Of a stretch of 64,000 nt of DNA, positions 44,049 through 50,948 are shown piece after piece. This DNA comes from Leifsonia sp. 466MF (GTDB taxonomy: Bacteria > Actinomycetota > Actinomycetes > Actinomycetales > Microbacteriaceae), in assembly GCF_900100265.1 (NCBI RefSeq), contig NZ_LT629696.1, forward strand, positions 806,001 through 870,000, in the 5' to 3' direction. The position numbers were made by a program, and so were the translations under genes. The notes under the pieces were generated by a model that was given only the letters and a program-made list of their open reading frames with translations, searched no databases and was not told the DNA's origin. Numbering within the stretch: the stretch's first letter is position 1; every line of letters starts with the position of its first letter.

Positions 44049-44450
44049 TCAACTGACCCGTCTGGAAAACGGGGGATCACCCCACCAGCCCACACCGCCG
44101 GCATCGAACACGAGTCCATCGGCGACGCGCCCTAGCGGCTCGGCGATGCTGAAGTCAGCGATGTCCGTCCCGAACTCCTCCGCCGTCGGTTGATCGGTGT
44201 ACGCACCGGAGTATTGCTCGCCGGTTGCCGTGACAGGTAGCCCCGCGGTGGGACCCCAGGGCGATCCGTAGACGACACAGAAGCCATCGTCGAACGCCCA
44301 CGCGTCGACGACGGTGACCTCCTCCGCTGAAGTCGGGCCGCCCGAACGGAGACGCTCGAGACAGCTCAGCAGAGCGGTCTGACCCCACGACAGCTCGGGG
44401 AGAGCCCGCAGCTCGTCGATCGCTGCGCTGTGCGCGGGGGTCGCGCTCAC
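44049..44450 (-). CDS. Unknown protein coupled to the barstar gene
   Basis: 133 residues, soluble. Recognisable stretches are WGQTALLSCLERLRSGG, YGSPWGPTAGLP, and a C-terminal FDAGGVGWWGDPPF. The spacing of Trp and Gly resembles small immunity-type proteins, but I can assign no family. GTG 44450 overlaps the stop of the barstar gene (GTGA 44447-44450), so the two proteins are made together from one transcript. Confidence 0.65.
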   Translation of the reverse strand: MSATPAHSAAIDELRALPELSWGQTALLSCLERLRSGGPTSAEEVTVVDAWAFDDGFCVVYGSPWGPTAGLPVTATGEQYSGAYTDQPTAEEFGTDIADFSIAEPLGRVADGLVFDAGGVGWWGDPPFSRRVS

Positions 44451-44983
44451 GGCGCGGCCCCGTCCACGCGGTCGGAGAGGAGCCACTCGCATGGGCTCCA
44501 CGGGGGCTCCGCGCCACCGACCGGTCCGACATCCAGCAGCGGGTCGTCCGACCGGATCACGCACAGGATCCGGTTGCCGAGGAGTGCTCCGAGACGAGCC
44601 GTGTCGACGAGGATGTCGAGCAGGATCCGACAGGCGGCCGGCATCGTCGCGCGGAACCGGTCGAGGTGGTCGAGTTCGATGATGAGTCCCGTGTCGGCCT
44701 TCGTCCATCCGTAGGCCTGCTCGGCGACGTCCTGGAGGCAGTCGGACAGCGCGGAGAAGTTGCGGCCGTAGTAGGCGGGGAAGTCGAGGGCGGTACTCAG
44801 CGCCTCGTGAAGGTCGGCTTCGTCGGTCCAGGATGCGGTATCCAGCCGGACGACGCGGTAGCCGGCCGACCGGAAGGAGGCGAGCGACTCATCGACGACG
44901 GCCGCCGAGTGGAACTTCGTCACGAATCCGTTCCTGGCCAGTTGGAATCCGGGATCCTGATCGTCCGCTTCCCACACAGCCAC
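44447..44983 (-). CDS. Barstar-family ribonuclease inhibitor (immunity protein)
   Basis: 178 residues. The barstar hallmark FPAYYGRNFSALSDCLQD lies at about residues 73-90, preceded by an acidic DEADLHEALSTALD helix; barstar uses this region to plug barnase-type nucleases. The protein is longer than barstar itself (about 90) owing to an N-terminal and a C-terminal extension. GTG 44983 follows TAGGTT by 6 nt on the minus strand. No barnase-like toxin gene is visible in the window, so it is an orphan immunity gene within the RHS island. Confidence 0.85.
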   Translation of the reverse strand: MAVWEADDQDPGFQLARNGFVTKFHSAAVVDESLASFRSAGYRVVRLDTASWTDEADLHEALSTALDFPAYYGRNFSALSDCLQDVAEQAYGWTKADTGLIIELDHLDRFRATMPAACRILLDILVDTARLGALLGNRILCVIRSDDPLLDVGPVGGAEPPWSPCEWLLSDRVDGAAP

Positions 44984-45038
44984 GAGAGAAACCTATCTCG
45001 CACGAGACGCCGTCGAGCAAGCGACGGCCACTGCTCCA

Positions 45039-45083
45039 AGAGTCATCGCGGCTCCGGTGTAGATTCTGGCGTGTGAGCGACCC
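45039..45083 (+). repeat. Composite repeat at the right side of the RHS island
   Basis: 45039-45052 equals 43572-43585, and 45048-45077 equals 33043-33072 (30 bp, extended to 45083 with one mismatch). The two identities overlap in GCGGC. It carries TAGATT and the GTG start of the paralogous membrane protein. The direct-repeat copies are about 12.0 kb apart. Confidence 0.85.
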
Positions 45084-45567
45084 ACGAACCTCCGGCCGGG
45101 CCGAGGAGGCGGCGACGACACCGTCGGGGCCTGCCACCCGCCACCGGAGGAGATGGGGACCTTTCGTCTGGTACTCGATCGCTTTGTGCACCGGCCTCGG
45201 CGTGCTCATCCACGGGACGGCGATGGCGCCGCCGTTGGGGTGGACTCCGCCCCTGGTCGCGGGCTTCTACCTGTTATTCCTGTTCATCTGGACAATTCCG
45301 ACGTCGATGCTGCTCGGCTTGGCACTCGGGCTCGGGCTGCGCTGGGCGGTCGACTGGTCTGAGCGGCGGGCGCCCGCATGGTGGCGCTCCGGGATCGCGC
45401 TGTCAATCGCCTACGGTTTGCTGGCAGCGGGAGGCTTCGCTCTGATCTTCTCCCGGGCGTGGACGAACGGTGTGGGCCTGTTCGCGGCGGGAGCGGGCTT
45501 CTGCGTGGGCGTGGCGATGGTGCTCGTCCTTCGGAAGACGCTGGACACTCGTGCAGCGCATCACTGA
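45073..45567 (+). CDS. Four-pass membrane protein, putative immunity paralogue (copy 2)
   Basis: 164 residues: a hydrophilic N-terminal tail of about 35 residues, then four membrane segments aligned with the protein at 43135 (identical words HG-AMAPPLG, IWT-PTS, WTNGVG, GVAMVL/AL). It is not next to a toxin domain, so it looks like a retained immunity gene of an earlier toxin or a duplicate. GTG 45073 lies in the repeat shared with 33068. Its end overlaps the next gene by 17 bp. Confidence 0.72.
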   Translation: MSDPRTSGRAEEAATTPSGPATRHRRRWGPFVWYSIALCTGLGVLIHGTAMAPPLGWTPPLVAGFYLLFLFIWTIPTSMLLGLALGLGLRWAVDWSERRAPAWWRSGIALSIAYGLLAAGGFALIFSRAWTNGVGLFAAGAGFCVGVAMVLVLRKTLDTRAAHH

Positions 45568-46093
45568 CCCCGATCGCCTCCAGGCCGTCGTCGGCCTGAG
45601 GGACGCTGCCGCCGACGGCCCCTACGACCTCCGCGCCGAGTGGCTGTCCGCGACGGGTTCCTTCGTTCTCGCACAGGAGGCTGCATCGCGGATCGACCCC
45701 GACCAGATCGAGCGCATCATCAGAGCGAGCGCCGTGCACGGCATCGGGGGCTACATCGCCGTGTCGAATGACGATGCGTTTGTGGACCCGACGACGATGG
45801 CCTTCGAGGTTGACGTGACGCAATCGGAGCTCCACGCCTGCAGCGACGAGTTCTTCGGCCTCAACATGATGCTCTTGGCGCCGGACCATGCCATCGCGCT
45901 GCTCTCAACCGTCGACGACTATTCGATCCTTGCGGGCCCTCGAGCCTTCCTCCTCGGCTACGAACCCGACATCGATCGGGCGCTCGAGGAGTTCAGATCG
46001 TTTGCGCTTCAGCAGATTGAGAGCCTCCGCCCTGCTGCTCTTCGGGCGCTCGAGACTTTTGAGAGCCGTTTCCCGACACGATCGGTCGACTGA
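45551..46093 (+). CDS. Unknown protein at the end of the RHS island
   Basis: 180 residues, soluble, no signal. GTG 45551 overlaps the membrane gene by 17 bp, so the two are probably coupled. Visible stretches are GIGGYIAVSNDDAFV, LLAPDHAIALLSTVDDY and ILAGPRAFLLGYEPD, with a helical C-terminal tail. No family recognised. The overlap with an immunity-like gene suggests a role in the same island. Two strong hairpins follow the stop. Confidence 0.65.
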   Translation: MQRITDPDRLQAVVGLRDAAADGPYDLRAEWLSATGSFVLAQEAASRIDPDQIERIIRASAVHGIGGYIAVSNDDAFVDPTTMAFEVDVTQSELHACSDEFFGLNMMLLAPDHAIALLSTVDDYSILAGPRAFLLGYEPDIDRALEEFRSFALQQIESLRPAALRALETFESRFPTRSVD

Positions 46094-46141
46094 ACGTTCC
46101 GCGGCGGGCAAGAGCTTGTCCCGCGCCAGCATCGAACAAGC

Positions 46142-46215
46142 GAAGGGCCGGACCCGATGTCGCGGGTCCGGCCCTTCCGGGCGGCGCCTGTCGTGCTGGG
46201 GGCGACAGGCGCCGC
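46142..46215. terminator. Tandem bidirectional hairpins between convergent genes
   Basis: Hairpin 1: perfect 15-bp arms 46142-46156 and 46163-46177. Hairpin 2: perfect 13-bp arms GCGGCGCCTGTCG (46181-46193) and 46203-46215. They lie between the end of the RHS-island genes and the end of the glycoside hydrolase gene, and mark the edge of the island. Confidence 0.8.
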
Positions 46216-46232
46216 TCGAGAAGCGGTGTCCC

Positions 46233-48473
46233 TTACCGGACGACCGCACCCGCCGGGGAGGAGAACTGCGCGTAGTCGAGCTCCGCGTAATTCTGGTTCG
46301 CCTGGTGGGCGATCGTGACCGTGTTCGTGCCTGCGTTGAGCTGCACCGTCGTGGTCGCCACCGGGAAGGATCCGCCGTTCGCACCCCACGGCCCCGTGAC
46401 GGGGAGGGTCACGTTCGTCGCGGGTCCACCGTTCACGGAGAGCCCGACCACCGCATCCAGCGTCCCGTTCTGCGTGTAACCCCCGTCGTTGGCGTAGCCC
46501 AGCTGGAGCCGGTAGGTGCCGGCGGTGGGGACGTTGGGGCGGAAGGTCACGGAGCTGGTGGAGGAGTCGAGTCCGCCGACGAAGCTTCCGCCGGACGCGT
46601 TCGACGAGGCGATGACGTTGCCGCCGGAGACGGTACCGGATTCCGCCTCCAGCCGCTGCACGAAGGTCGCCGCGGGCGGATTCGACGGCTGCGACCAGCC
46701 GGGGACGGCCGCGGTCGTGGACAGGGAGATGGAGTCGAGCTCGGCGTAACCGGTGCCGCCGGCGAAGTACGGCGACCCCTTCGCGAGCCGGATCATGTTG
46801 TATCCGGCGGTGAGGTGGAGGGTCGGTCCGGAGACCGTCGCGAATTTCCCTTGGGCGCCCCATCCGCCGGTCGCGGGATAGCTGACCGTGCTCCAGGCGC
46901 CGCCGTCGTAGGCGATGCCCTGGGTGGAGGTGGCACCCGTGCCGTTGGCGTAGCGGATCGACAGACTGTAGTCGGCCGCGACCGGGACGTTGACCAGGAA
47001 GTCGACGAAGCTGTCGTTCCGCATGTCGCCGCTGTTGTCCAGGCCGCCGACGTATCCGCCGTTGGATGCGGCGGAGGAGGAGTAGCGGATGCCGTTGACC
47101 ACGGAGGCGTTCTCTGCCTCGTACGTCTGCTGGTACGAGGTGACCGGTCCGCTGGTCGGCGTGACGACGATCTCGTACGCGGCGCCCGGGTCCTGCCCGG
47201 TGAGCGGGACGCTGATGGCTCCGTTGGCGACCGTGAGGGATCCCGACCAGATGGTCGTCGGAGCGGACACGGCGTGCAGGCGGCCGGAGTCCGGCGTGGA
47301 GAGCACGGTGACCGCGACCGACGAGCCGAAGCCGCTGAGGTTCTTCACCGACACGGTGTTGTCGCCGGTTGCGCCGCCCACGACGGCCGTGAGGATCTTG
47401 CGGGTCGTGTCCAGTGAGGCGATGCCGTCCTGCAGGCCGTTCTGGGCCACGGACACCATGTTGCCGGTCATGTCGCCGTACCACTTGTAGAGCCAGTAGG
47501 TGCCGGTCGGCTGCCCGTTGACGAACAGGCCGTTCATCGTGCCGGACTCGTACCAGTAGGCGCGTTCGGCGTCACGGACATCGGTGGCGCGCTCGAAGGT
47601 CGCGAGGTAGCGCAGCGATGATGCGGGCACATCCACCTGGTCGGGCCAGGCGCACTCGTTGATCGACACCGGGCGCGGCGAGATGCCGAGTGAGCTCTCG
47701 ATCCCGCGCAGGTCGGCCAGTTCGCCGGGCAGGGCGTCGGAGCTCCACAGGTGCCAGCTGATGACATCCGGCACGGTGCCGGCGTTCTTCGCGGCGGTGA
47801 GGAAGCTGGTCATCCAGTCGTGGTTGTAGCTGGAGATGCTCGGGCCGACGATCGGAGTGACGGTGTCGTACTTCTTGACTTCGTTATAGATGCGCGACCA
47901 GCCGTCGTTGAACGGACCTGCCGCCGAGGTGTTCCAGGTGCCGTCCGGCTCGTTCCACAGCTCCCACCCGTTGATGTTTGTTGTGGAGGAGGCCGAGACG
48001 CGCGCCTGGACCATCGTGTCGACCTTCGACAGGTAGTCGCTCCAGCTGACCCACTTGTACGGCCAGTCCGGGTAGATATCCGGCATGCGGACGGTCTCCT
48101 GGCCTCCCGCGGAGATCAGCGACGGCGCGACCTTGAGCGCGTCGCCGGATGGAGTGGTCGCGCCGTTCCCCAACTGCTGGACGCCCGGTGCCGGCTGGGT
48201 GAACTGGTTCACGTGCAGCGGCAGCAACGAGGCGGGATCGGGCGTGCTCGCGGTCGCGAGACCGTACAGGCCGCCGGCGGCGACATGCGTGACGGGACGC
48301 ACGACCGACGCCGCGTCGATGGAGAGGGTGTTTCCTCCGATTGCCGCGACGGCAGGAAGCGCTGCTCCGGCAGCGACCAGAGAAGCGGCTGCAGCGCCCG
48401 CGACAGAGATGCGCAACAGGGGGGACCGGCGGCGAGATCGCCTGCTCGTGAGGGTCGAGTGGGTGAGTGACAT
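46233..48473 (-). CDS. Secreted clan GH-A glycoside hydrolase with two CBM35/CBM6-like modules
   Basis: 746 residues. An Arg-rich twin-like signal peptide (RRSRRRSPLLRISVAG) is cut after AVA near residue 44. The catalytic domain (about 45-440) has LWNEPDGTW with the likely acid/base Glu and SINECAWPD with the likely nucleophile Glu, as in clan GH-A (GH39-like). Two beta-sandwich modules follow (about 447-595 and 600-745), each starting with an AE-rich strand (YEAENASV, RLEAESGTV) and ending with YAELD, typical of calcium-binding CBM35/CBM6. It degrades a plant or fungal polysaccharide outside the cell; which one is unknown. LacI-type operators lie upstream. Confidence 0.82.
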   Translation of the reverse strand: MSLTHSTLTSRRSRRRSPLLRISVAGAAAASLVAAGAALPAVAAIGGNTLSIDAASVVRPVTHVAAGGLYGLATASTPDPASLLPLHVNQFTQPAPGVQQLGNGATTPSGDALKVAPSLISAGGQETVRMPDIYPDWPYKWVSWSDYLSKVDTMVQARVSASSTTNINGWELWNEPDGTWNTSAAGPFNDGWSRIYNEVKKYDTVTPIVGPSISSYNHDWMTSFLTAAKNAGTVPDVISWHLWSSDALPGELADLRGIESSLGISPRPVSINECAWPDQVDVPASSLRYLATFERATDVRDAERAYWYESGTMNGLFVNGQPTGTYWLYKWYGDMTGNMVSVAQNGLQDGIASLDTTRKILTAVVGGATGDNTVSVKNLSGFGSSVAVTVLSTPDSGRLHAVSAPTTIWSGSLTVANGAISVPLTGQDPGAAYEIVVTPTSGPVTSYQQTYEAENASVVNGIRYSSSAASNGGYVGGLDNSGDMRNDSFVDFLVNVPVAADYSLSIRYANGTGATSTQGIAYDGGAWSTVSYPATGGWGAQGKFATVSGPTLHLTAGYNMIRLAKGSPYFAGGTGYAELDSISLSTTAAVPGWSQPSNPPAATFVQRLEAESGTVSGGNVIASSNASGGSFVGGLDSSTSSVTFRPNVPTAGTYRLQLGYANDGGYTQNGTLDAVVGLSVNGGPATNVTLPVTGPWGANGGSFPVATTTVQLNAGTNTVTIAHQANQNYAELDYAQFSSPAGAVVR

Positions 48474-48524
48474 GGTCGGATGCTCCTTCGCATCAAAACG
48501 GTGACGGCCTTCGGCACCGCATTG

Positions 48525-48572
48525 TCGAACCGGTTCGATAGTCACCTTAGCGCAAGCGCTTTGCGCCGCCAA
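48525..48572 (-). promoter_or_regulatory. Promoter of the glycoside hydrolase with LacI-type operators
   Basis: TTGGCG (48567-48572) and TAAGGT (48544-48549) on the minus strand are 17 bp apart. TCGAACCGGTTCGA (48525-48538), a perfect 14-bp palindrome with central CG, covers the start site, and the spacer itself holds GCGCAAGCGCTTTGCGC (48550-48566), a second LacI/CRE-like palindrome. Repression by a LacI-family sugar regulator is expected. Confidence 0.8.
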
Positions 48573-48648
48573 TAGATGTTGTTTCGCGCAACATTTGACC
48601 GGATGGCCGCGTAAATCTCCGCGTCGAGTCTGGCGTTAGGCACGTGCG

Positions 48649-48662
48649 TCGAACCGGTTCGA
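48649..48662. promoter_or_regulatory. Second TCGAACCGGTTCGA operator
   Basis: Exact copy of the palindrome at 48525-48538, 124 bp upstream. The spacing fits DNA looping between two LacI-family tetramer sites. The 242-bp gap between the two minus-strand genes holds nothing else. Confidence 0.7.
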
Positions 48663-48715
48663 GGAACGGACTCAGCGGTACCTGAGCCGTGAGCAGGCGT
48701 TACGACCCGATGCCC

Positions 48716-49318
48716 TCAGCGGATCTTTTCGACATCATGCAGCCAGTCTCTCGCCGCTTCAGCCGGTGGTTCCCCCGCCATCGCCGCGAGGGCGGTCTGA
48801 TAGTGATCGCCGAAGATCACCGTCGTGATGGTCTTGAGTTTGTAACCCAGAGCCCCTTTGTCCCAGGTGGCTTGGGGAGTGGCTTCCCAGAGATAAAGGA
48901 ACTTCTTCGTCAGGCCGCCCGGTACGCCTATCCACATTCCGTCGAGTCGACGGTCCCGCTCGATGCCAACCAGGTGACCCGTGACGAGGAGCGATCGCAG
49001 CATCCGTTTGGTGCCGTCGAGGTCGGGTTGCGTGCTGACGGGAGGCAGCGCTGGGGGCCATTCGGGCGCGGACTTGGCGAACTCCGACTGAAACGACCGA
49101 TCCGGCCGCACGCTCTTGACGTCGCTGATTCGAATCGCCGCATAGCCGTCCAGGTAGCCACCCGCGGTCGTCTGCGAGAGCAGCACCCACTGTCGTCCGA
49201 CAGCGAGGACGAATCCATCGATGGTGTAGCCCGGACGCGATCGCCGACGGATCCTCATGATCTTTTCGCCACTGACGCCGACCTTCAGGTTTGAGCGGAT
49301 CTTCGCGCGCGACGCCAT
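48716..49318 (-). CDS. Conserved-looking hypothetical protein
   Basis: 200 residues, soluble, basic N terminus (MASRAKIRSNLKVGVSGEKIMRIRRRSRPG). A beta-rich first half (GYTIDGFVLAVGRQWVLLSQ) could be an SH3-like or Lsm-like barrel; the second half contains TKRMLRSLLVTGHLVGIERD. No family recognised. It lies between the glycoside hydrolase and tRNA-Lys on the same strand. Start ATG 49318 is the first in frame. Confidence 0.65.
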   Translation of the reverse strand: MASRAKIRSNLKVGVSGEKIMRIRRRSRPGYTIDGFVLAVGRQWVLLSQTTAGGYLDGYAAIRISDVKSVRPDRSFQSEFAKSAPEWPPALPPVSTQPDLDGTKRMLRSLLVTGHLVGIERDRRLDGMWIGVPGGLTKKFLYLWEATPQATWDKGALGYKLKTITTVIFGDHYQTALAAMAGEPPAEAARDWLHDVEKIR

Positions 49319-49384
49319 GCGTTCATACTGTCATGTCGGATCGTTCGGGCTCCGGGTCGCGAGTCAGTCGCGTCATGACGAGGG

Positions 49385-49457
49385 TGGGCCCGGTGGGGCT
49401 CGAACCCACGACCCGCGGATTAAAAGTCCGATGCTCTGCCAACTGAGCTACAGGCCC
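49385..49457 (-). tRNA. tRNA-Lys (anticodon TTT)
   Basis: 73 nt on the minus strand. The acceptor stem GGGCCTG/CGGGCCC has one G-T pair; D arm GCTC...GAGC, anticodon stem CGGA-CTTTTAA-TCCG with anticodon TTT, and T arm GTGGG-TTCGAGC-CCCAC are complete. The 3' end is followed by CCC, so CCA is added after transcription. No integrase or attachment duplication is visible beside it. Confidence 0.97.
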
Positions 49458-49513
49458 TCACCTCCAATCTAGCGTGGATTCACCCCGTCCCGCGGCGGGG
49501 GCAGAATAGGGGG

Positions 49514-50143
49514 ATGTCTGACCGGTTCCACAAGCCCGCGCTGTTCACGAGTGGGATGTTCGAGGCCTTCATGGGCGGGGAGGATCCCGCGCAGATCAGC
49601 AGGGTCGCGCATGAGACCGCCCGTGCCCTGCTCGCGCGGGTGCGCGAGAACCCGGACGCGGAGGTCGTGGACCGGCTGGTCGCGTTCACCGACCAGCACG
49701 GCATCGATGCGCTCGCCGAACTGTGGTCTCGGTCCAACGCCAAGAGCCTGCCCGGCGCGCTGTGGCGCATCTACCTCATCCGGCTTCTCATTCGCCAGGA
49801 TGCGGAGGGCACCGCGTACCTGTTCCAGCGCGGCACCGAGGTGCTCGGGTCCATCGACGCGGTCGTGGCGGGCGCCCCGAATCCGGCGGGACCGGCGGAG
49901 ATCACCGAACTCGCCGACCGCATCCTCCGTGGCCTGTTCGAGGGCGACTTCGCCGTCGCGCTCGACCGGGCGGCTGCGTTCTGCCGGGTCGCAGCAGCCG
50001 GGGCCGCCTCCGTCGCCGACGACCGCGACGTGCTCGACCCGGAGCGGGCGAGTGAGCTGACCACGCGGGCTCTGCGCTTCACCCGCACCGCAGAGGAACT
50101 GACGGCGTGCGCACGGCTGTGGCGGTCGGGATCGCTCGACTGA
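49514..50143 (+). CDS. Conserved hypothetical protein, helical
   Basis: 209 residues, no signal peptide, predicted almost entirely helical. Notable stretches: ALFTSGMFEAFMGGEDPAQI at the N terminus, ALWSRSNAKSLPGALWR-type helices in the middle and RALRFTRTAEEL near the end. Similar proteins occur next to sigK in other Microbacteriaceae as far as I recall, without assigned function. ATG 49514 follows GAATAGGGGG closely. A structured intergenic RNA region separates it from sigK. Confidence 0.7.
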   Translation: MSDRFHKPALFTSGMFEAFMGGEDPAQISRVAHETARALLARVRENPDAEVVDRLVAFTDQHGIDALAELWSRSNAKSLPGALWRIYLIRLLIRQDAEGTAYLFQRGTEVLGSIDAVVAGAPNPAGPAEITELADRILRGLFEGDFAVALDRAAAFCRVAAAGAASVADDRDVLDPERASELTTRALRFTRTAEELTACARLWRSGSLD

Positions 50144-50220
50144 GCAGGTCAACCCCCGCGGCGGCATCCGCGTTCTCCCGCTGCGAACGCCACGCCGATA
50201 GGCGCCGCGAACCGCTCCTG

Positions 50221-50345
50221 TACACTGGATGTCGCCGGGCCGCAGTAACCCCGGGCTCCAAAACTAGCCGCTTCGAGCGGCCTCGCGCCGAGAGGCGTTC
50301 TGCGGCCCGGCACTCTTCTGTTCAGGAGAAGCCCGTTCGAGCATC
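50221..50345 (+). ncRNA. Structured RNA region upstream of sigK
   Basis: TACACT (50221-50226) can act as a -10 box. From 50234 a perfect 12-bp stem GCCGGGCCGCAG (50234-50245) pairs with 50300-50311 and encloses two hairpins: GCCGC-TTCGA-GCGGC (50267-50281) and CGCC-GAGA-GGCG (50286-50297), the latter with a GNRA loop. An unpaired TAACCCCGGGCTCCAAAAC joins them. A small CTTCT/AGAAG hairpin carrying AGGAG follows. The multibranch shape suggests a folded leader or small RNA, but it matches no family I recognise; a terminator of the preceding gene is the simplest alternative. Confidence 0.5.
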
Positions 50346-50351
50346 GGCGGG

Positions 50352-50948
50352 ATGACTCCCGGCAGGCCGGATGAGAGCGGAGACGACGTGGACGACGCCC
50401 CTGCGGTCGACCTCGACGCCCTCCTCGTCCGCACCGCCGCGGGCGATCAGGAGGCGTTCTCGCGCTTCTACGACTTGACCGCGGCGCGCGTCCTCGGACT
50501 CATCCGCCGGCTCCTCATCGACGGCGCGCAGTCGGAGGAGGTCGCCCAGGAGGTCTTCCTCGAGGCGTGGCAATCCGCTCCGCGGTTCGATCCGAATAAA
50601 GGTCGAGCGCAGACGTGGATCATGACCATGGCCCACCGGCGCGCTGTCGACCGGATCCGCGCATCGCAGGCGTCGCGCGACCGGGACACGGTTGTGGGCA
50701 TCCGCGACCTCCCGACCGCCTACGACCAGGTGGCTGAGACGGTGGAGGTCCGGGTCGAGCACGAGAGGGTGGAGGTGGCCATGGCGAAATTGAGCGAGCC
50801 GCAACGGCAGGCCGTCACCCTCGCCTACTACGGGGGACTCAGCCAGTCCGAGGTCGCGGCCGAGCTCGGAATCCCGCTCGGCACAGCGAAGACTCGGCTG
50901 CGCGATGCGATGATACGGCTGCGAGAGGAACTGGGGGTGACGACATGA
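50352..50948 (+). CDS. sigK: ECF-type RNA polymerase sigma factor SigK
   Basis: 198 residues. Region 2 (about 28-105: FYDLTAARVLGLIRRLL, EVAQEVFLEAWQ, AQTWIMTMAHRRAVDRIR) and region 4 (about 138-190: LSEPQRQAVTLAYYGGLSQ, GIPLGTAKTRLRDA) are complete and no extra domain is present. It is followed by an overlapping RskA-type anti-sigma gene, which identifies it as the SigK group that answers redox or envelope stress. ATG 50352 lacks a close strong ribosome site; AGGAG at 50324-50328 is distant, and the leader is structured. Confidence 0.92.
   Translation: MTPGRPDESGDDVDDAPAVDLDALLVRTAAGDQEAFSRFYDLTAARVLGLIRRLLIDGAQSEEVAQEVFLEAWQSAPRFDPNKGRAQTWIMTMAHRRAVDRIRASQASRDRDTVVGIRDLPTAYDQVAETVEVRVEHERVEVAMAKLSEPQRQAVTLAYYGGLSQSEVAAELGIPLGTAKTRLRDAMIRLREELGVTT

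Noticed and set aside
42400..44983. RHS tail as a barnase-type RNase paired with the barstar gene
   Set aside because: The tail lacks the His/Glu/Arg motifs of barnase-like toxins, and the barstar gene is on the other strand and not adjacent. The overlapping membrane protein is the better immunity candidate.
33043..45083. Integrative element with attachment sites at the 30-bp repeats
   Set aside because: No integrase, transposase or replication gene is visible in the island, and tRNA-Lys is 4 kb outside the repeats without a duplicated 3' end. Recombination between repeats fits better.
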